From NCBI RefSeq assembly GCF_000199675.1, contig NC_014960.1, positions 1,550,001-1,614,000 of the forward strand: DNA of 64,000 nucleotides, given 5' to 3'. Numbering within the stretch: the first letter of the stretch is position 1; each line of letters opens with the position of its first letter. Below are positions 26,981 through 34,712 of this stretch, piece by piece. The notes under the pieces were generated by a model that saw only the letters and a list, made by a program, of their open reading frames with translations, ran no database searches and was not told where the DNA came from. Source of the DNA: Anaerolinea thermophila UNI-1 (GTDB taxonomy: Bacteria > Chloroflexota > Anaerolineae > Anaerolineales > Anaerolineaceae). Both the position numbers and the translations under genes were made by a program.

Positions 26981-27982
26981 ATGAGGGTTACAATTTACCT
27001 TCTTTTGCTATTCAACCTGTGGCTGGTGAGTTGTTCAATGGCGACCCCCCGTGTTTCAATGCCATCACACTCTGAGCAGCCAACGGCAAAAACAATCCCT
27101 GTTGATCAAAAATCCTCCTTTATTCTACCAACGGAGTTAACATACCAGGCAGAGACTTATTCATCCAGGCAGGAAGCGGTGTCTGAGGGTATGCGAATCT
27201 CCCCACGAGATCACCTTCCTTGCGATAGGGCGGAAGCGGGTGCTCCGATTGATGTAACCGTTCCCGATGACTTCGCCTTTTTAGCGGGAGAGCGTTTCGT
27301 CAAAGTTTGGAAACTGCGTAATGCGGGTAGTTGTTCCTGGACTTCGGATTATTCGGTAGTGTGGTTTTCGGGTGCCCCTTTGGGACTCCAAACGAGCGAA
27401 AGGCTGAAGCAAGTCGTTGCGCCGGGAGAAGAAGTCGAAATTGCTGTTGAAATGATGGCGCCCGATGTACCCGGGGTGTATCAAAGCCATTGGAAAATGC
27501 AAAATGCTCGGGGACAGTTGTTTGGAATAGGCCCTGAGGGAGAATCGCCGTTTTGGGTTAGAATTCAAGTTCTCCCTCGTCCAACCAGTACCCCTGAAGC
27601 AATGGTTACTCCGTTTGTTCCTACACCGGGGATATATCGTTTAGGAAGTTTTGAATTAAGCCCTGGCGATTCCCTGGACCTGGATTCTGGTTTGTTTAAC
27701 CCTGAACAAGGCGGGGATTTTGTTTTTGAGATATTAGATGGAAATTACTGGATTAAGCCGCAGGGAAATTCTTACTTAGCAGTTACTTCCCTTTTCTCTC
27801 CAGGTTATCAGGATTGCCGTCTGGCAGTACTCGCTCAGGAAGCCATTCTGGCAACACAAGAGATTCAGGGTAGTTTCATGTGCTTAAGAACGAATGAGGG
27901 AAGACTAGGGAGTATCCTGCTTTCGCTTGATTTTGAGCGCAATCAATTGTCTGGGGCATACATTCTCTGGGAACTCCCCTGA
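26981..27982 (+). CDS. Lipoprotein with NBR1-type Ig-like domain
   Basis: A 333-residue secreted lipoprotein. Signal peptide MRVTIYLLLLFNLWLVSC ends in the lipobox LVSC with C18 as the lipid site. Residues about 85-190 form the NBR1 Ig-like ('next to BRCA1') domain: VPDDFAFLAGERFVKVWKLR, NAGSCSWTSDYSVVWFSG and VPGVYQSHWKMQNARGQLFG. The C-terminal 120 residues form a second beta-rich domain of unknown type. Bacterial NBR1-like domains are common in Chloroflexota surface proteins and are thought to bind other proteins or glycans. It heads the rsmI-pgi-tdk-hpt operon. Confidence 0.85.
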   Translation: MRVTIYLLLLFNLWLVSCSMATPRVSMPSHSEQPTAKTIPVDQKSSFILPTELTYQAETYSSRQEAVSEGMRISPRDHLPCDRAEAGAPIDVTVPDDFAFLAGERFVKVWKLRNAGSCSWTSDYSVVWFSGAPLGLQTSERLKQVVAPGEEVEIAVEMMAPDVPGVYQSHWKMQNARGQLFGIGPEGESPFWVRIQVLPRPTSTPEAMVTPFVPTPGIYRLGSFELSPGDSLDLDSGLFNPEQGGDFVFEILDGNYWIKPQGNSYLAVTSLFSPGYQDCRLAVLAQEAILATQEIQGSFMCLRTNEGRLGSILLSLDFERNQLSGAYILWELP

Positions 27983-27990
27983 AAGGGATT

Positions 27991-28833
27991 ATGGGCATCT
28001 TATATCTTGTCGCTACACCGATTGGCAATCTTGAAGATATTACGCTTCGAGCGTTGCGGGTACTTCGAGAAGTCTCTCTCGTTGCTGCTGAAGATACACG
28101 TCAAACTAAAAAACTTCTTACTCATTATGGGATAGATAAACCGCTAATCAGTTATTACGAACATAATAAATTATCTCGTCTTCAGGTCATTTTATCGCAT
28201 CTCCAGGAAGGAGATGTTGCTCTGGTCTCAGATGCTGGCACACCCGGGTTAAATGACCCTGGCTATGAATTGGTAAAGTCAGCCATTGAGCACGGGTTTC
28301 GTGTGTATCCTGTGCCAGGACCTGCCTCGCCAATTGCAGCCCTGGTTGGTTCTGGATTGCCTACGGATGCTTTCCTGTATCTGGGGTATCTTCCACGGAA
28401 GCAAAAGGACCGCAGAGAGAGAATTGCTCAAATCCGCGATGAACCTTACACAGTATTGTTTCTGGAAACTCCACACCGTTTACGGGACTCCTTAAAAGAC
28501 CTTCTGGATATTCTGGGTAACCGTTCAGCAGTCATCGCCAGAGAATTGACAAAGATTCACGAGGAGTTTCTGCGGGGAACATTGCATGATCTCATACAGC
28601 ATTTTGACCAGACTGAGCCGTTGGGAGAATTCGTCGTTCTGGTGGCTGGGGCATCAAAACTGGAGAAGACATGGAATGAAGAACAGGTTCTGGAGGTGTT
28701 TCAGCGGGAATTTACGGGTAATATTTCCTTGAAAACCTTTGCTGAACAATTAGCACAGGTTTCGGGGTGGAAGAAAAACGACTTATATCGGTTATTCCTG
28801 GAACAGAAAAAGAATCAAGGTACAATCAAATAA
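27991..28833 (+). CDS. rsmI: 16S rRNA 2'-O-methyltransferase RsmI
   Basis: A 280-residue SAM-dependent enzyme that methylates the ribose of C1402 in 16S rRNA. It carries the family opening LYLVATPIGNLEDITLRALR, the AAEDTRQTKKLLTHYGI segment, the SAM loop SDAGTPGLNDPGYELV and VPGPASPIAALVGSGLPTD. Length matches the family (about 280). It follows the lipoprotein gene by 8 bp and precedes the isomerase gene by 24 bp. Confidence 0.96.
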   Translation: MGILYLVATPIGNLEDITLRALRVLREVSLVAAEDTRQTKKLLTHYGIDKPLISYYEHNKLSRLQVILSHLQEGDVALVSDAGTPGLNDPGYELVKSAIEHGFRVYPVPGPASPIAALVGSGLPTDAFLYLGYLPRKQKDRRERIAQIRDEPYTVLFLETPHRLRDSLKDLLDILGNRSAVIARELTKIHEEFLRGTLHDLIQHFDQTEPLGEFVVLVAGASKLEKTWNEEQVLEVFQREFTGNISLKTFAEQLAQVSGWKKNDLYRLFLEQKKNQGTIK

Positions 28834-28857
28834 TCCAATATCATAGGAGAATTCTAT

Positions 28858-29913
28858 ATGAATCTGGATGATGTAACTGCTTTCCAGCAAATCGACTCGC
28901 AGGATATGATTGGTCAGATCAACGGTTTACCAGATCAACTAAACCGTGCCTACGAATTGGGGAAGACCTTTCCGCTTCCGGAAAAAAGGAAGTTTCACAG
29001 TGTGCTTATTTCGGGGATGGGCGGCTCAGCCATTGGTGCAGACCTGGTTGCCTCTTATTTACAGGATAAAATTTCACTCCCTATCATTGTTCATCGAGAT
29101 TATGAACTCCCTCTTTGGGCAGGTGAGGATACGCTTGTGGTTGCTTCCAGTCATTCGGGAAATACGGAGGAAACCCTTTGGGCGTACGATCAAGCCCGAC
29201 AGCGCGGATGCGCTATTGTAGCCATTTGTACTGGCGGTAAACTGGCAGGTCTTGCGCGGAAAGATGGAGTACCCTTGTGGCAGTTCGATCATCGTCATGC
29301 ACCTAGAACAGCGGTAGGTTTTTCTTTTGGATTACTTTTGGCTTTGTTTGAACAGCTGGGATTGATTTCCTCTGTCGAGCAAGAAGTGGATGAGGCTGTA
29401 CATGCCATGCGCAATGTTCAAACAAATTTAGGGATAGACGTGCCTGTAACCCACAACCCGGCGAAGCGAATGGCTGGCCAACTTTTTGGGCGATGGGTGG
29501 TGGTGTTGGCAGCCGATTACCTTGCACCTGTTGCACGTCGGTGGAAAGGTCAAATCAACGAATTGGCAAAGGCATGGGCGCAGTTTGAGTTTTTGCCTGA
29601 AGCCGACCATAATACCCTGGCGGGGCTGGAAAATCCGTCAGCAATGTTGATGAATATGATGGCGTTGTTTATTCAAGCCCCGGGAATAAATTCCAGAAAT
29701 CAGAAACGCATTGAATTGACTCGTGAGATGTTCATGACTCAAGGGATTAACACCGACATGATCGTGGCTCGCGGGGAGGGGAAATTAGCCCACATCTGGA
29801 CATCGCTTTTGTTTGGAGATTACATGGCATATTACCTGGCGATGGCGTACGGGATTGATCCTACTCCCATTCCAATTCTTGATGCTTTCAAATCCGAGAT
29901 GGCTTCAGTATGA
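28858..29913 (+). CDS. Bifunctional phosphoglucose/phosphomannose isomerase
   Basis: A 351-residue SIS-fold enzyme that interconverts fructose 6-phosphate with glucose 6-phosphate or mannose 6-phosphate. The N-terminal SIS domain has SGMGGSAIGADLVASYL and ASSHSGNTEETLWAYDQA, the phosphosugar loop. Further conserved parts are PPRTAVGF-like RHAPRTAVGFSFGLLLALFE and, in the second domain, FLPEADHNTLAGLENP with the catalytic Glu and His. It is the short archaeal/Chloroflexota type, not the 550-residue Pgi. AGGAGAA precedes the ATG. Confidence 0.93.
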   Translation: MNLDDVTAFQQIDSQDMIGQINGLPDQLNRAYELGKTFPLPEKRKFHSVLISGMGGSAIGADLVASYLQDKISLPIIVHRDYELPLWAGEDTLVVASSHSGNTEETLWAYDQARQRGCAIVAICTGGKLAGLARKDGVPLWQFDHRHAPRTAVGFSFGLLLALFEQLGLISSVEQEVDEAVHAMRNVQTNLGIDVPVTHNPAKRMAGQLFGRWVVVLAADYLAPVARRWKGQINELAKAWAQFEFLPEADHNTLAGLENPSAMLMNMMALFIQAPGINSRNQKRIELTREMFMTQGINTDMIVARGEGKLAHIWTSLLFGDYMAYYLAMAYGIDPTPIPILDAFKSEMASV

Positions 29914-29923
29914 GGAGGGACTC

Positions 29924-30496
29924 TTGAAACATACAACAGGTTCAATTGAAGTGATTACCGGATCCATGTTTAGCGGTAAAACCGATGAGTTAATTCGTCG
30001 CTTGAGACGTGCTCGCATTGCCCGTCAAAAGGTTCAGGTTTTCAAGCCCATCATCGATGACCGTTATAGTGTGGAAAAAGTCACTTCTCATGCCGGAAAT
30101 GAGTTTGAGGCGTATCCGATTTCCCGCTCCGAGGAAATCTGGCAAAAATTAGATCCAGAGGCTTCAGTGGTTGCGATTGATGAGGCGCAATTCTTCGATG
30201 AAGGGATTGTGGGTGTTGTACAAGCCTTAGCCTCAAAAGGGGTTCGTGTTATTGTTGCCGGATTGGATATGGATTTCCGTGGCGAACCGTTTGGTGTTAT
30301 GCCTGTGTTGATGGCAATTGCTGAGCGGGTAGATAAACTACAAGCCATTTGTATGGTTTGCGGTGAGCCAGCCAGTCGTACTCAAAGACTGGTGAATGGC
30401 AAACCGGCAAAATATTCTGACCCTGTGGTGATAGTAGGCGCGTCTGAATTGTATGAAGCCCGTTGCAGACAACACCACGAGGTTCCCAAAGAGTGA
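29924..30496 (+). CDS. tdk: Thymidine kinase
   Basis: A 190-residue type II thymidine kinase that phosphorylates thymidine or deoxyuridine for salvage. The P-loop GSMFSGKTDEL lies near residue 14, DEAQFFDEG near 84 with the catalytic Glu, and the lasso region CMVCGEPASRTQRL, together with ARCRQHH, gives three cysteines and a His for the structural zinc. The start is a TTG at 29924, preceded by AGGAGGG; reading further upstream would give a tail unlike the family and deep overlap with the isomerase gene. hpt follows after 8 bp, a salvage pairing. Confidence 0.95.
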   Translation: MKHTTGSIEVITGSMFSGKTDELIRRLRRARIARQKVQVFKPIIDDRYSVEKVTSHAGNEFEAYPISRSEEIWQKLDPEASVVAIDEAQFFDEGIVGVVQALASKGVRVIVAGLDMDFRGEPFGVMPVLMAIAERVDKLQAICMVCGEPASRTQRLVNGKPAKYSDPVVIVGASELYEARCRQHHEVPKE

Positions 30497-30504
30497 GGTG
30501 AACA

Positions 30505-31080
30505 ATGTGGGATTATCGTGAATTTCTTGGAGAAGTGCTGATTGACTCCGACACTTTACAAAGACGTATTCAGGAATTAGGTGAACAGATTAGCAAGGAT
30601 TACGAAGGAAAGAAACTTTTGCTGGTTTGCATCCTTCGGGGTGGAGTCATGTTCCTAACCGATCTCATGCGCTCTATTCGAATTCCTCACGCTATTGAGT
30701 TCATGGCGGTCTCTTCGTATGGAGTAGGTGGGCGTCATTCTTCGGGACAGGTAAGAATTACATTTGATTTGAACACCGATATTTCTGAGTGGGACGTAAT
30801 TTTGGTGGAAGATATTATCGACAGTGGGCATACGCTCCATTCTGTGCTGGAACTTCTTTCCATTCGACAGCCAAAAAGCCTGAGCGTATGCGCTTTGCTG
30901 GACAAATCGGAAAGGCGGGAGGTAGAAATCCCGTTGAAATATATAGGCTTTGAGATTCCCAATAAATTTGTTTTTGGCTACGGTTTGGACATTGATGATT
31001 TCTATCGAAATCTTCCTTTTATCGGTGTGGTTAACCTGGAAAAATACAATGCTTTGATTCATCAGCAGGAGAAGGAGTGA
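30505..31080 (+). CDS. hpt: Hypoxanthine phosphoribosyltransferase
   Basis: A 191-residue type I phosphoribosyltransferase converting hypoxanthine or guanine plus PRPP to nucleotide. The PRPP loop is VILVEDIIDSGHTLHSVLEL with the two acidic residues; the flexible loop SSYGVGGRHSSGQVRI and the N-terminal LLLVCILRGGVMFLTDLMR are also typical. It is cotranscribed with tdk, and its stop overlaps the next start as GTGA. Together the two form a nucleoside-salvage pair. Confidence 0.95.
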   Translation: MWDYREFLGEVLIDSDTLQRRIQELGEQISKDYEGKKLLLVCILRGGVMFLTDLMRSIRIPHAIEFMAVSSYGVGGRHSSGQVRITFDLNTDISEWDVILVEDIIDSGHTLHSVLELLSIRQPKSLSVCALLDKSERREVEIPLKYIGFEIPNKFVFGYGLDIDDFYRNLPFIGVVNLEKYNALIHQQEKE

Positions 31081-32606
31081 TACAACCTTTTTCAAGCGAT
31101 TTAAAACGTATTTTACAAGTGGTATCTCGAGCAAGCGATGATGTCCCTGTTTATTTAGTAGGTGGCGCAGTTCGTGACCATCTCTTGGGGGTTGAGTCGC
31201 ATGATTTGGATTTTTGTCTAAACGCCTCGCCCATACCATTGGCTCGTCGTGTGGCAAATGCTCTAAATGCAGGCTTTTTTCTGTTGGATGAACAACGTGA
31301 AACAGTCCGGGTTGTTGTTCACGAGCCGGATGGTTCAATAAATTACTTGGACTTTGCGCGCTTTCGAGAAGACAGTTTGGTTGAGGATCTCTGGAAGCGA
31401 GATTTTACAATTAATGCCATGGCATTGCCAGTGCAGGAGGATTCCATCCTCTTGCAACTGATCGATCCATGTGGTGGCTTACAGGACTTAAGAGACAAAC
31501 GCTTAAAGGCGTGCTCCGATTCTGCTTTTGAGGATGACCCGGTGCGGGTATTGCGCCTTATTCGTTTTGCGCAAAAACTTCGATTTCATATTGATCCGCA
31601 AACCCTCCAGGATGCTCGAAGTTCTGTTCCTTCTCTGGAGAGAGTTTCTGCTGAGCGCAAAAGAGATGAAATTTTCCAAATCCTGGAATCCCCTGGCGCT
31701 CGCGTGGGTGTGGATTTGCTCGACCGTTTAAAGGTTTTGCCTGTTGTTTTTCCGGAATTGGAGAAATTAAAGGGCGTTAAACAATCCACTCCTCATGTCC
31801 ACGATGTTTGGCGCCATACCCTTGAAACTGTAAGCCGTTTGGAAATTCTATTGAATGTGCTTGCGGAAGACTTGTCTGAACAGTCTCCTGCTGGAATGAT
31901 GGTGGCGCAAGCCTCCCTCTGGCTTGGCAGATACCGGGAACAATTTCATGCCCACCTTAACCGTCGTCTCAATCCCTTGCGTCTTTTACGAGGTCTCACT
32001 TTTTTCTGTGCTCTCTTTCATGACGTGGGGAAGCCGGATACTGCTTTTCAGGATAAGGAAGGACGGATTCGATTCTTTGGTCATGAAGAATTGAGCGCGA
32101 GTCTGGCTGTTTCACGTGCGCAAGCGCTTGCCTTGAGCCATGATGAGGTGGAGCACATCCAAAAGGTGATCACCGGTCATATGCGCATTCACTGGTTAGT
32201 TTCGGAAGGTCAACCCCCTTCTCCGCGTGCAATTTATCGCTTCTTCAGGGATTTGGGAGAGGCTGGTGTTGATGTCTGTTTACTTTCTCTTTCTGATCTC
32301 TGGGCGACATATTCTCATACGTTAACACAGGAACAATGGGTAAGTGAGTTAAAAGTTTGTAGGGCGCTCCTGGAGGCAAAGTGGGAAAAGGAGAACATCC
32401 TGATTACGCCCCCTGTGCTGATCAAGGGAGGAGAACTCATTCGGGAACTTGGTTTGCAACCGGGTCCTTTGATTGGTCAAACGTTAGAAGCCATTCGGGA
32501 GGCTCAAGTGGAGGGCATGGTCCTGGATAAACAGTCGGCTCTTGCGTTTGCACGAGAGTGGATTAATAAATCGTTTCCTCAACAGAAGGAGGAGAGAGAA
32601 ACATGA
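31077..32606 (+). CDS. cca: tRNA nucleotidyltransferase / poly(A) polymerase family protein with HD domain
   Basis: A 509-residue class II nucleotidyltransferase. The catalytic head has VYLVGGAVRDHLLGVESHDLDF with the DxD pair; the RFREDSLVEDLWKRDFTINA and DDPVRVLRLIRFAQKL motifs follow. An HD domain in the second half shows FHDVGKPDTAFQDKEG and HEELSASLAV. CCA addition, poly(A) addition or a CC- or A-only activity cannot be separated by eye; the insert around 240-300 is longer than usual. It starts with GTG overlapping the hpt stop and ends overlapping the hydrolase start. Confidence 0.88.
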   Translation: MIQPFSSDLKRILQVVSRASDDVPVYLVGGAVRDHLLGVESHDLDFCLNASPIPLARRVANALNAGFFLLDEQRETVRVVVHEPDGSINYLDFARFREDSLVEDLWKRDFTINAMALPVQEDSILLQLIDPCGGLQDLRDKRLKACSDSAFEDDPVRVLRLIRFAQKLRFHIDPQTLQDARSSVPSLERVSAERKRDEIFQILESPGARVGVDLLDRLKVLPVVFPELEKLKGVKQSTPHVHDVWRHTLETVSRLEILLNVLAEDLSEQSPAGMMVAQASLWLGRYREQFHAHLNRRLNPLRLLRGLTFFCALFHDVGKPDTAFQDKEGRIRFFGHEELSASLAVSRAQALALSHDEVEHIQKVITGHMRIHWLVSEGQPPSPRAIYRFFRDLGEAGVDVCLLSLSDLWATYSHTLTQEQWVSELKVCRALLEAKWEKENILITPPVLIKGGELIRELGLQPGPLIGQTLEAIREAQVEGMVLDKQSALAFAREWINKSFPQQKEERET

Positions 32607-33367
32607 CAAACCAACCTGTACGTTTGTTTTATCGAGAACGTGGGCAGGGAAAGCCAATGATCTTAATCCATGGTTTCCCATTAGACCATTCCATCTGGGA
32701 TGCAGTGGCTGAAGACCTCTCAAAGAAAGCGCGAGTGATTACCCCGGACTTAAGGGGGTACGGTAAATCGCCAAAACCCGAAGGGGAATATACCATGCGG
32801 ATGATGGCAGACGACCTGATTGCACTGTTGGACCAGTTGGGGATTGATAAAGCCATCATGGTTGGGCATTCCATGGGGGGCTATATCACCCTTGCTTTGG
32901 CAAAGGCGTATCCTCAGCGGCTGAGTGGCATAGGCTTTGTGGCTACCCAGGCGGCAGCCGATTTGCCGGAGCGGCGTCAGGCTCGTCTGATTCTGGTGGA
33001 TGAGATCAAGCGGAAAGGTGCTCAGGCAGTGGTCCATGCTAACCTGAAAAAATACAGCCGGAATGCTGAGGTGCTGAAATACACTCAGGAACTCATGCTG
33101 AAAGCCCAACCTCACGTTTTGATGGCTTGCCTCAGAGGGATGGCTGATCGAGAAGACATGACCGATTTCCTGAAGGAAATTGCCGTACCGTCTGTGGTGA
33201 TTGCTGGGGAGCAGGATGACCTCATTCCTCTGGAAAGAACCCGTGAAATGGTAGAGCGTTTACAAAGAGGATGGCTGGTCACTGTGCCGAATGCCGGACA
33301 TATGCCCATGATGGAATCACCACAACAGGTCACCTCTGCTTTGATAGAACTTCTTCAGCAAACATGA
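32603..33367 (+). CDS. Alpha/beta hydrolase
   Basis: A 254-residue alpha/beta-fold hydrolase. The oxyanion region LIHGFPLDHSIWDAV is near residue 20, the nucleophile Ser sits in GHSMGG near 86, the acid in AGEQDDLIPLE and the His in PNAGHMPMMESP. This resembles esterases, 3-oxoadipate enol-lactonase-like and peroxidase-type hydrolases; the substrate is open. The 4-bp ATGA overlap with the preceding gene shows coupling. It may be moonlighting in this operon, since no pathway partner is next to it. Confidence 0.88.
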   Translation: MTNQPVRLFYRERGQGKPMILIHGFPLDHSIWDAVAEDLSKKARVITPDLRGYGKSPKPEGEYTMRMMADDLIALLDQLGIDKAIMVGHSMGGYITLALAKAYPQRLSGIGFVATQAAADLPERRQARLILVDEIKRKGAQAVVHANLKKYSRNAEVLKYTQELMLKAQPHVLMACLRGMADREDMTDFLKEIAVPSVVIAGEQDDLIPLERTREMVERLQRGWLVTVPNAGHMPMMESPQQVTSALIELLQQT

Positions 33368-33377
33368 GAGGTTATTT

Positions 33378-33740
33378 ATGTACATGGTGATGTTTGTGCT
33401 GGATGATTCGACCCTCCTGGATGACGTCCTGGATGCCTGGTACAGTGCCGGCATTACCGGTGCTACGATTTTTGAAAGCAATGGGATTTTTCGTCAGCGT
33501 GCTAAACGTTTTAATCTCCCTGTTCGCTATGCGCTTCCACATGTCACCGCAAAGATTGAAGCCAATTACACCCTGATGGCGATTGTTCCAGACGAAGAAG
33601 CCGTGCAGGCGTGTTTGCAAGCCTCGGAGAAGGTTGTTGGTGATTTGTCGCAACCCTACACCGGTGTTTTTGCTTCCTGGCCTTTGTCTTTTGTGAAAGG
33701 GGTTCGTATAGAAAATCAAACCCCTTCTTCAGGGGCTTGA
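33378..33740 (+). CDS. PII-like (ferredoxin-fold) small protein
   Basis: This 120-residue protein shows the beta-alpha-beta pattern of the PII/CutA-like superfamily: YMVMFVLDDSTLLDDVLDAW, then GITGATIFESNG in the place of PII's GIxGMTVxEVxG, and ANYTLMAIVPDEEAVQACLQ followed by a GVFASWPL segment. The T-loop tyrosine and the ATP-binding glycine pair of true GlnB are not evident. It probably forms a trimer and senses a small ligand. I do not know a named family. It is the last gene of the operon. Confidence 0.7.
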   Translation: MYMVMFVLDDSTLLDDVLDAWYSAGITGATIFESNGIFRQRAKRFNLPVRYALPHVTAKIEANYTLMAIVPDEEAVQACLQASEKVVGDLSQPYTGVFASWPLSFVKGVRIENQTPSSGA

Positions 33741-33754
33741 TGAGCGAGAAATGT

Positions 33755-34051
33755 CTAGGGGAAAATTTCTGTCAATAGCGGCTGGTAGGTGCATTTACAA
33801 CCGTTGGGATTCGAGCATCCCTCTACAGGCAAGGTTGGCACCTGGTCTTTGAGATAGGTTCCTTCTACTGCCATGCAGGCAGGACAGGCGTCTGCGCTTA
33901 CTGCGACGTGGATTGCATAAACTCGTGGATTCTCTTGCATTTGCCTGAGCGCAATGGCGGTTGTGGATTCTTTGCGCAGATCAGCCTGACAGGTAGGACA
34001 GACAACTACTTCATCCGAGACCACAGTTTTACAACGAGAACAGGTTTGCAT
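33755..34051 (-). CDS. Small zinc-ribbon protein
   Basis: A 98-residue protein with three Cys clusters: CSRCKTVVSDEVVVCPTC at the N-terminus forms a zinc ribbon, CPACMAVEG in the middle and CSNPNGCKC near the C-terminus may hold a second zinc. The linker ALRQMQENPRVYAIHVAVSA looks helical then stranded. No catalytic motif is seen. It is 46 bp downstream of a lone receiver gene on the same strand and may be cotranscribed. The last residues differ from rubredoxin-type folds, so the function stays open. Confidence 0.75.
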   Translation of the reverse strand: MQTCSRCKTVVSDEVVVCPTCQADLRKESTTAIALRQMQENPRVYAIHVAVSADACPACMAVEGTYLKDQVPTLPVEGCSNPNGCKCTYQPLLTEIFP

Positions 34052-34097
34052 AAATTGCCTCTTTAGGATGGTTTTGTGTAATTTTACTATGGTTCTT

Positions 34098-34514
34098 TTA
34101 TGTAGTTAGTCCTGGTTTGGTGAGGCTTTTTTTTACCAGAGAGGCTCTTCGAAGCAATTTGTTGATTTGAGCCATGAGGATGGCGCTTGAAATGGGTTTA
34201 GACAGGAAAGCGTCTGCCCCACTGTCAAGGACCTGGGCAATCACTTTAGGTGAGTCCAGTGCAGAAACTACCAGAATGGGCACAGCGCTGAACTCCCTGA
34301 TTTTCTTGCAAACTTCCACTCCGTTCATTTCGGGCATGAGCAGGTCGAGAATAATCACATCAGGTTGCCCGAATCGAGCTAATTCCAAACCATCAAGGGC
34401 GGTATTGGCTACCAGGGTTTCTGCTCCCGATGGGGCAAGTAGAACAGAGAGCAAATCGGTCATTCCAGGGTCATCATCAATGATGAGGATCTTCATGCGT
34501 TTTTCCTGATCCAT
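34098..34514 (-). CDS. Single-domain response regulator
   Basis: A 138-residue CheY-like receiver with no output domain. It has D13-D14-D15 at the acidic pocket, phospho-acceptor D57 in VIILDLLMP, the Thr/Ser in VSALDS and the Lys in FLSKPISS. A basic tail (LLRRASLVKKSLTKPG) follows. The ATG at 34514 and an internal ATG at 34496 are both possible starts. There is no kinase gene nearby; it may relay phosphate between proteins encoded elsewhere. Confidence 0.88.
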   Translation of the reverse strand: MDQEKRMKILIIDDDPGMTDLLSVLLAPSGAETLVANTALDGLELARFGQPDVIILDLLMPEMNGVEVCKKIREFSAVPILVVSALDSPKVIAQVLDSGADAFLSKPISSAILMAQINKLLRRASLVKKSLTKPGLTT

Positions 34515-34618
34515 AGTTATTTGATGGTAAACCTATTATCAACCATCTCTGCGGGTTTTTACCTTTCAATGGGTTTACAGTCTTTCAGATGGTTGGATAG
34601 ACATCTTCGGTGAAAAAC

Positions 34619-34647
34619 TTTGCCAATCAAAGGCTTTGTGGTAGAAT
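34619..34647 (+). promoter_or_regulatory. Promoter of ppdK
   Basis: TTTGCC (34619-34624), 17 nt, TAGAAT (34642-34647). A leader of about 60 nt follows, with a small cccc/gggg hairpin (34670-34683) and GGAGG before the ATG. The rest of 34515-34618 shows nothing recognisable. Confidence 0.65.
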
Positions 34648-34712
34648 TTTGAGGATTTTGGCGAAAAATCCCCTCAAACGGGGTTGTTCATCTTTTCGTG
34701 GAGGTTTCCAAA

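Noticed and set aside
32108..32121. tgtttcacgtgcgc inside the cca gene, resembling the left part of a parS site.
   Set aside because: The right half (gaaaca) is missing, so it does not form the 16-bp palindrome needed by ParB.
33715..33735. cccct-tcttc-agggg hairpin at the end of the PII-like gene as a terminator.
   Set aside because: The stem is only 5 bp, lies within the coding region and has no T-run.
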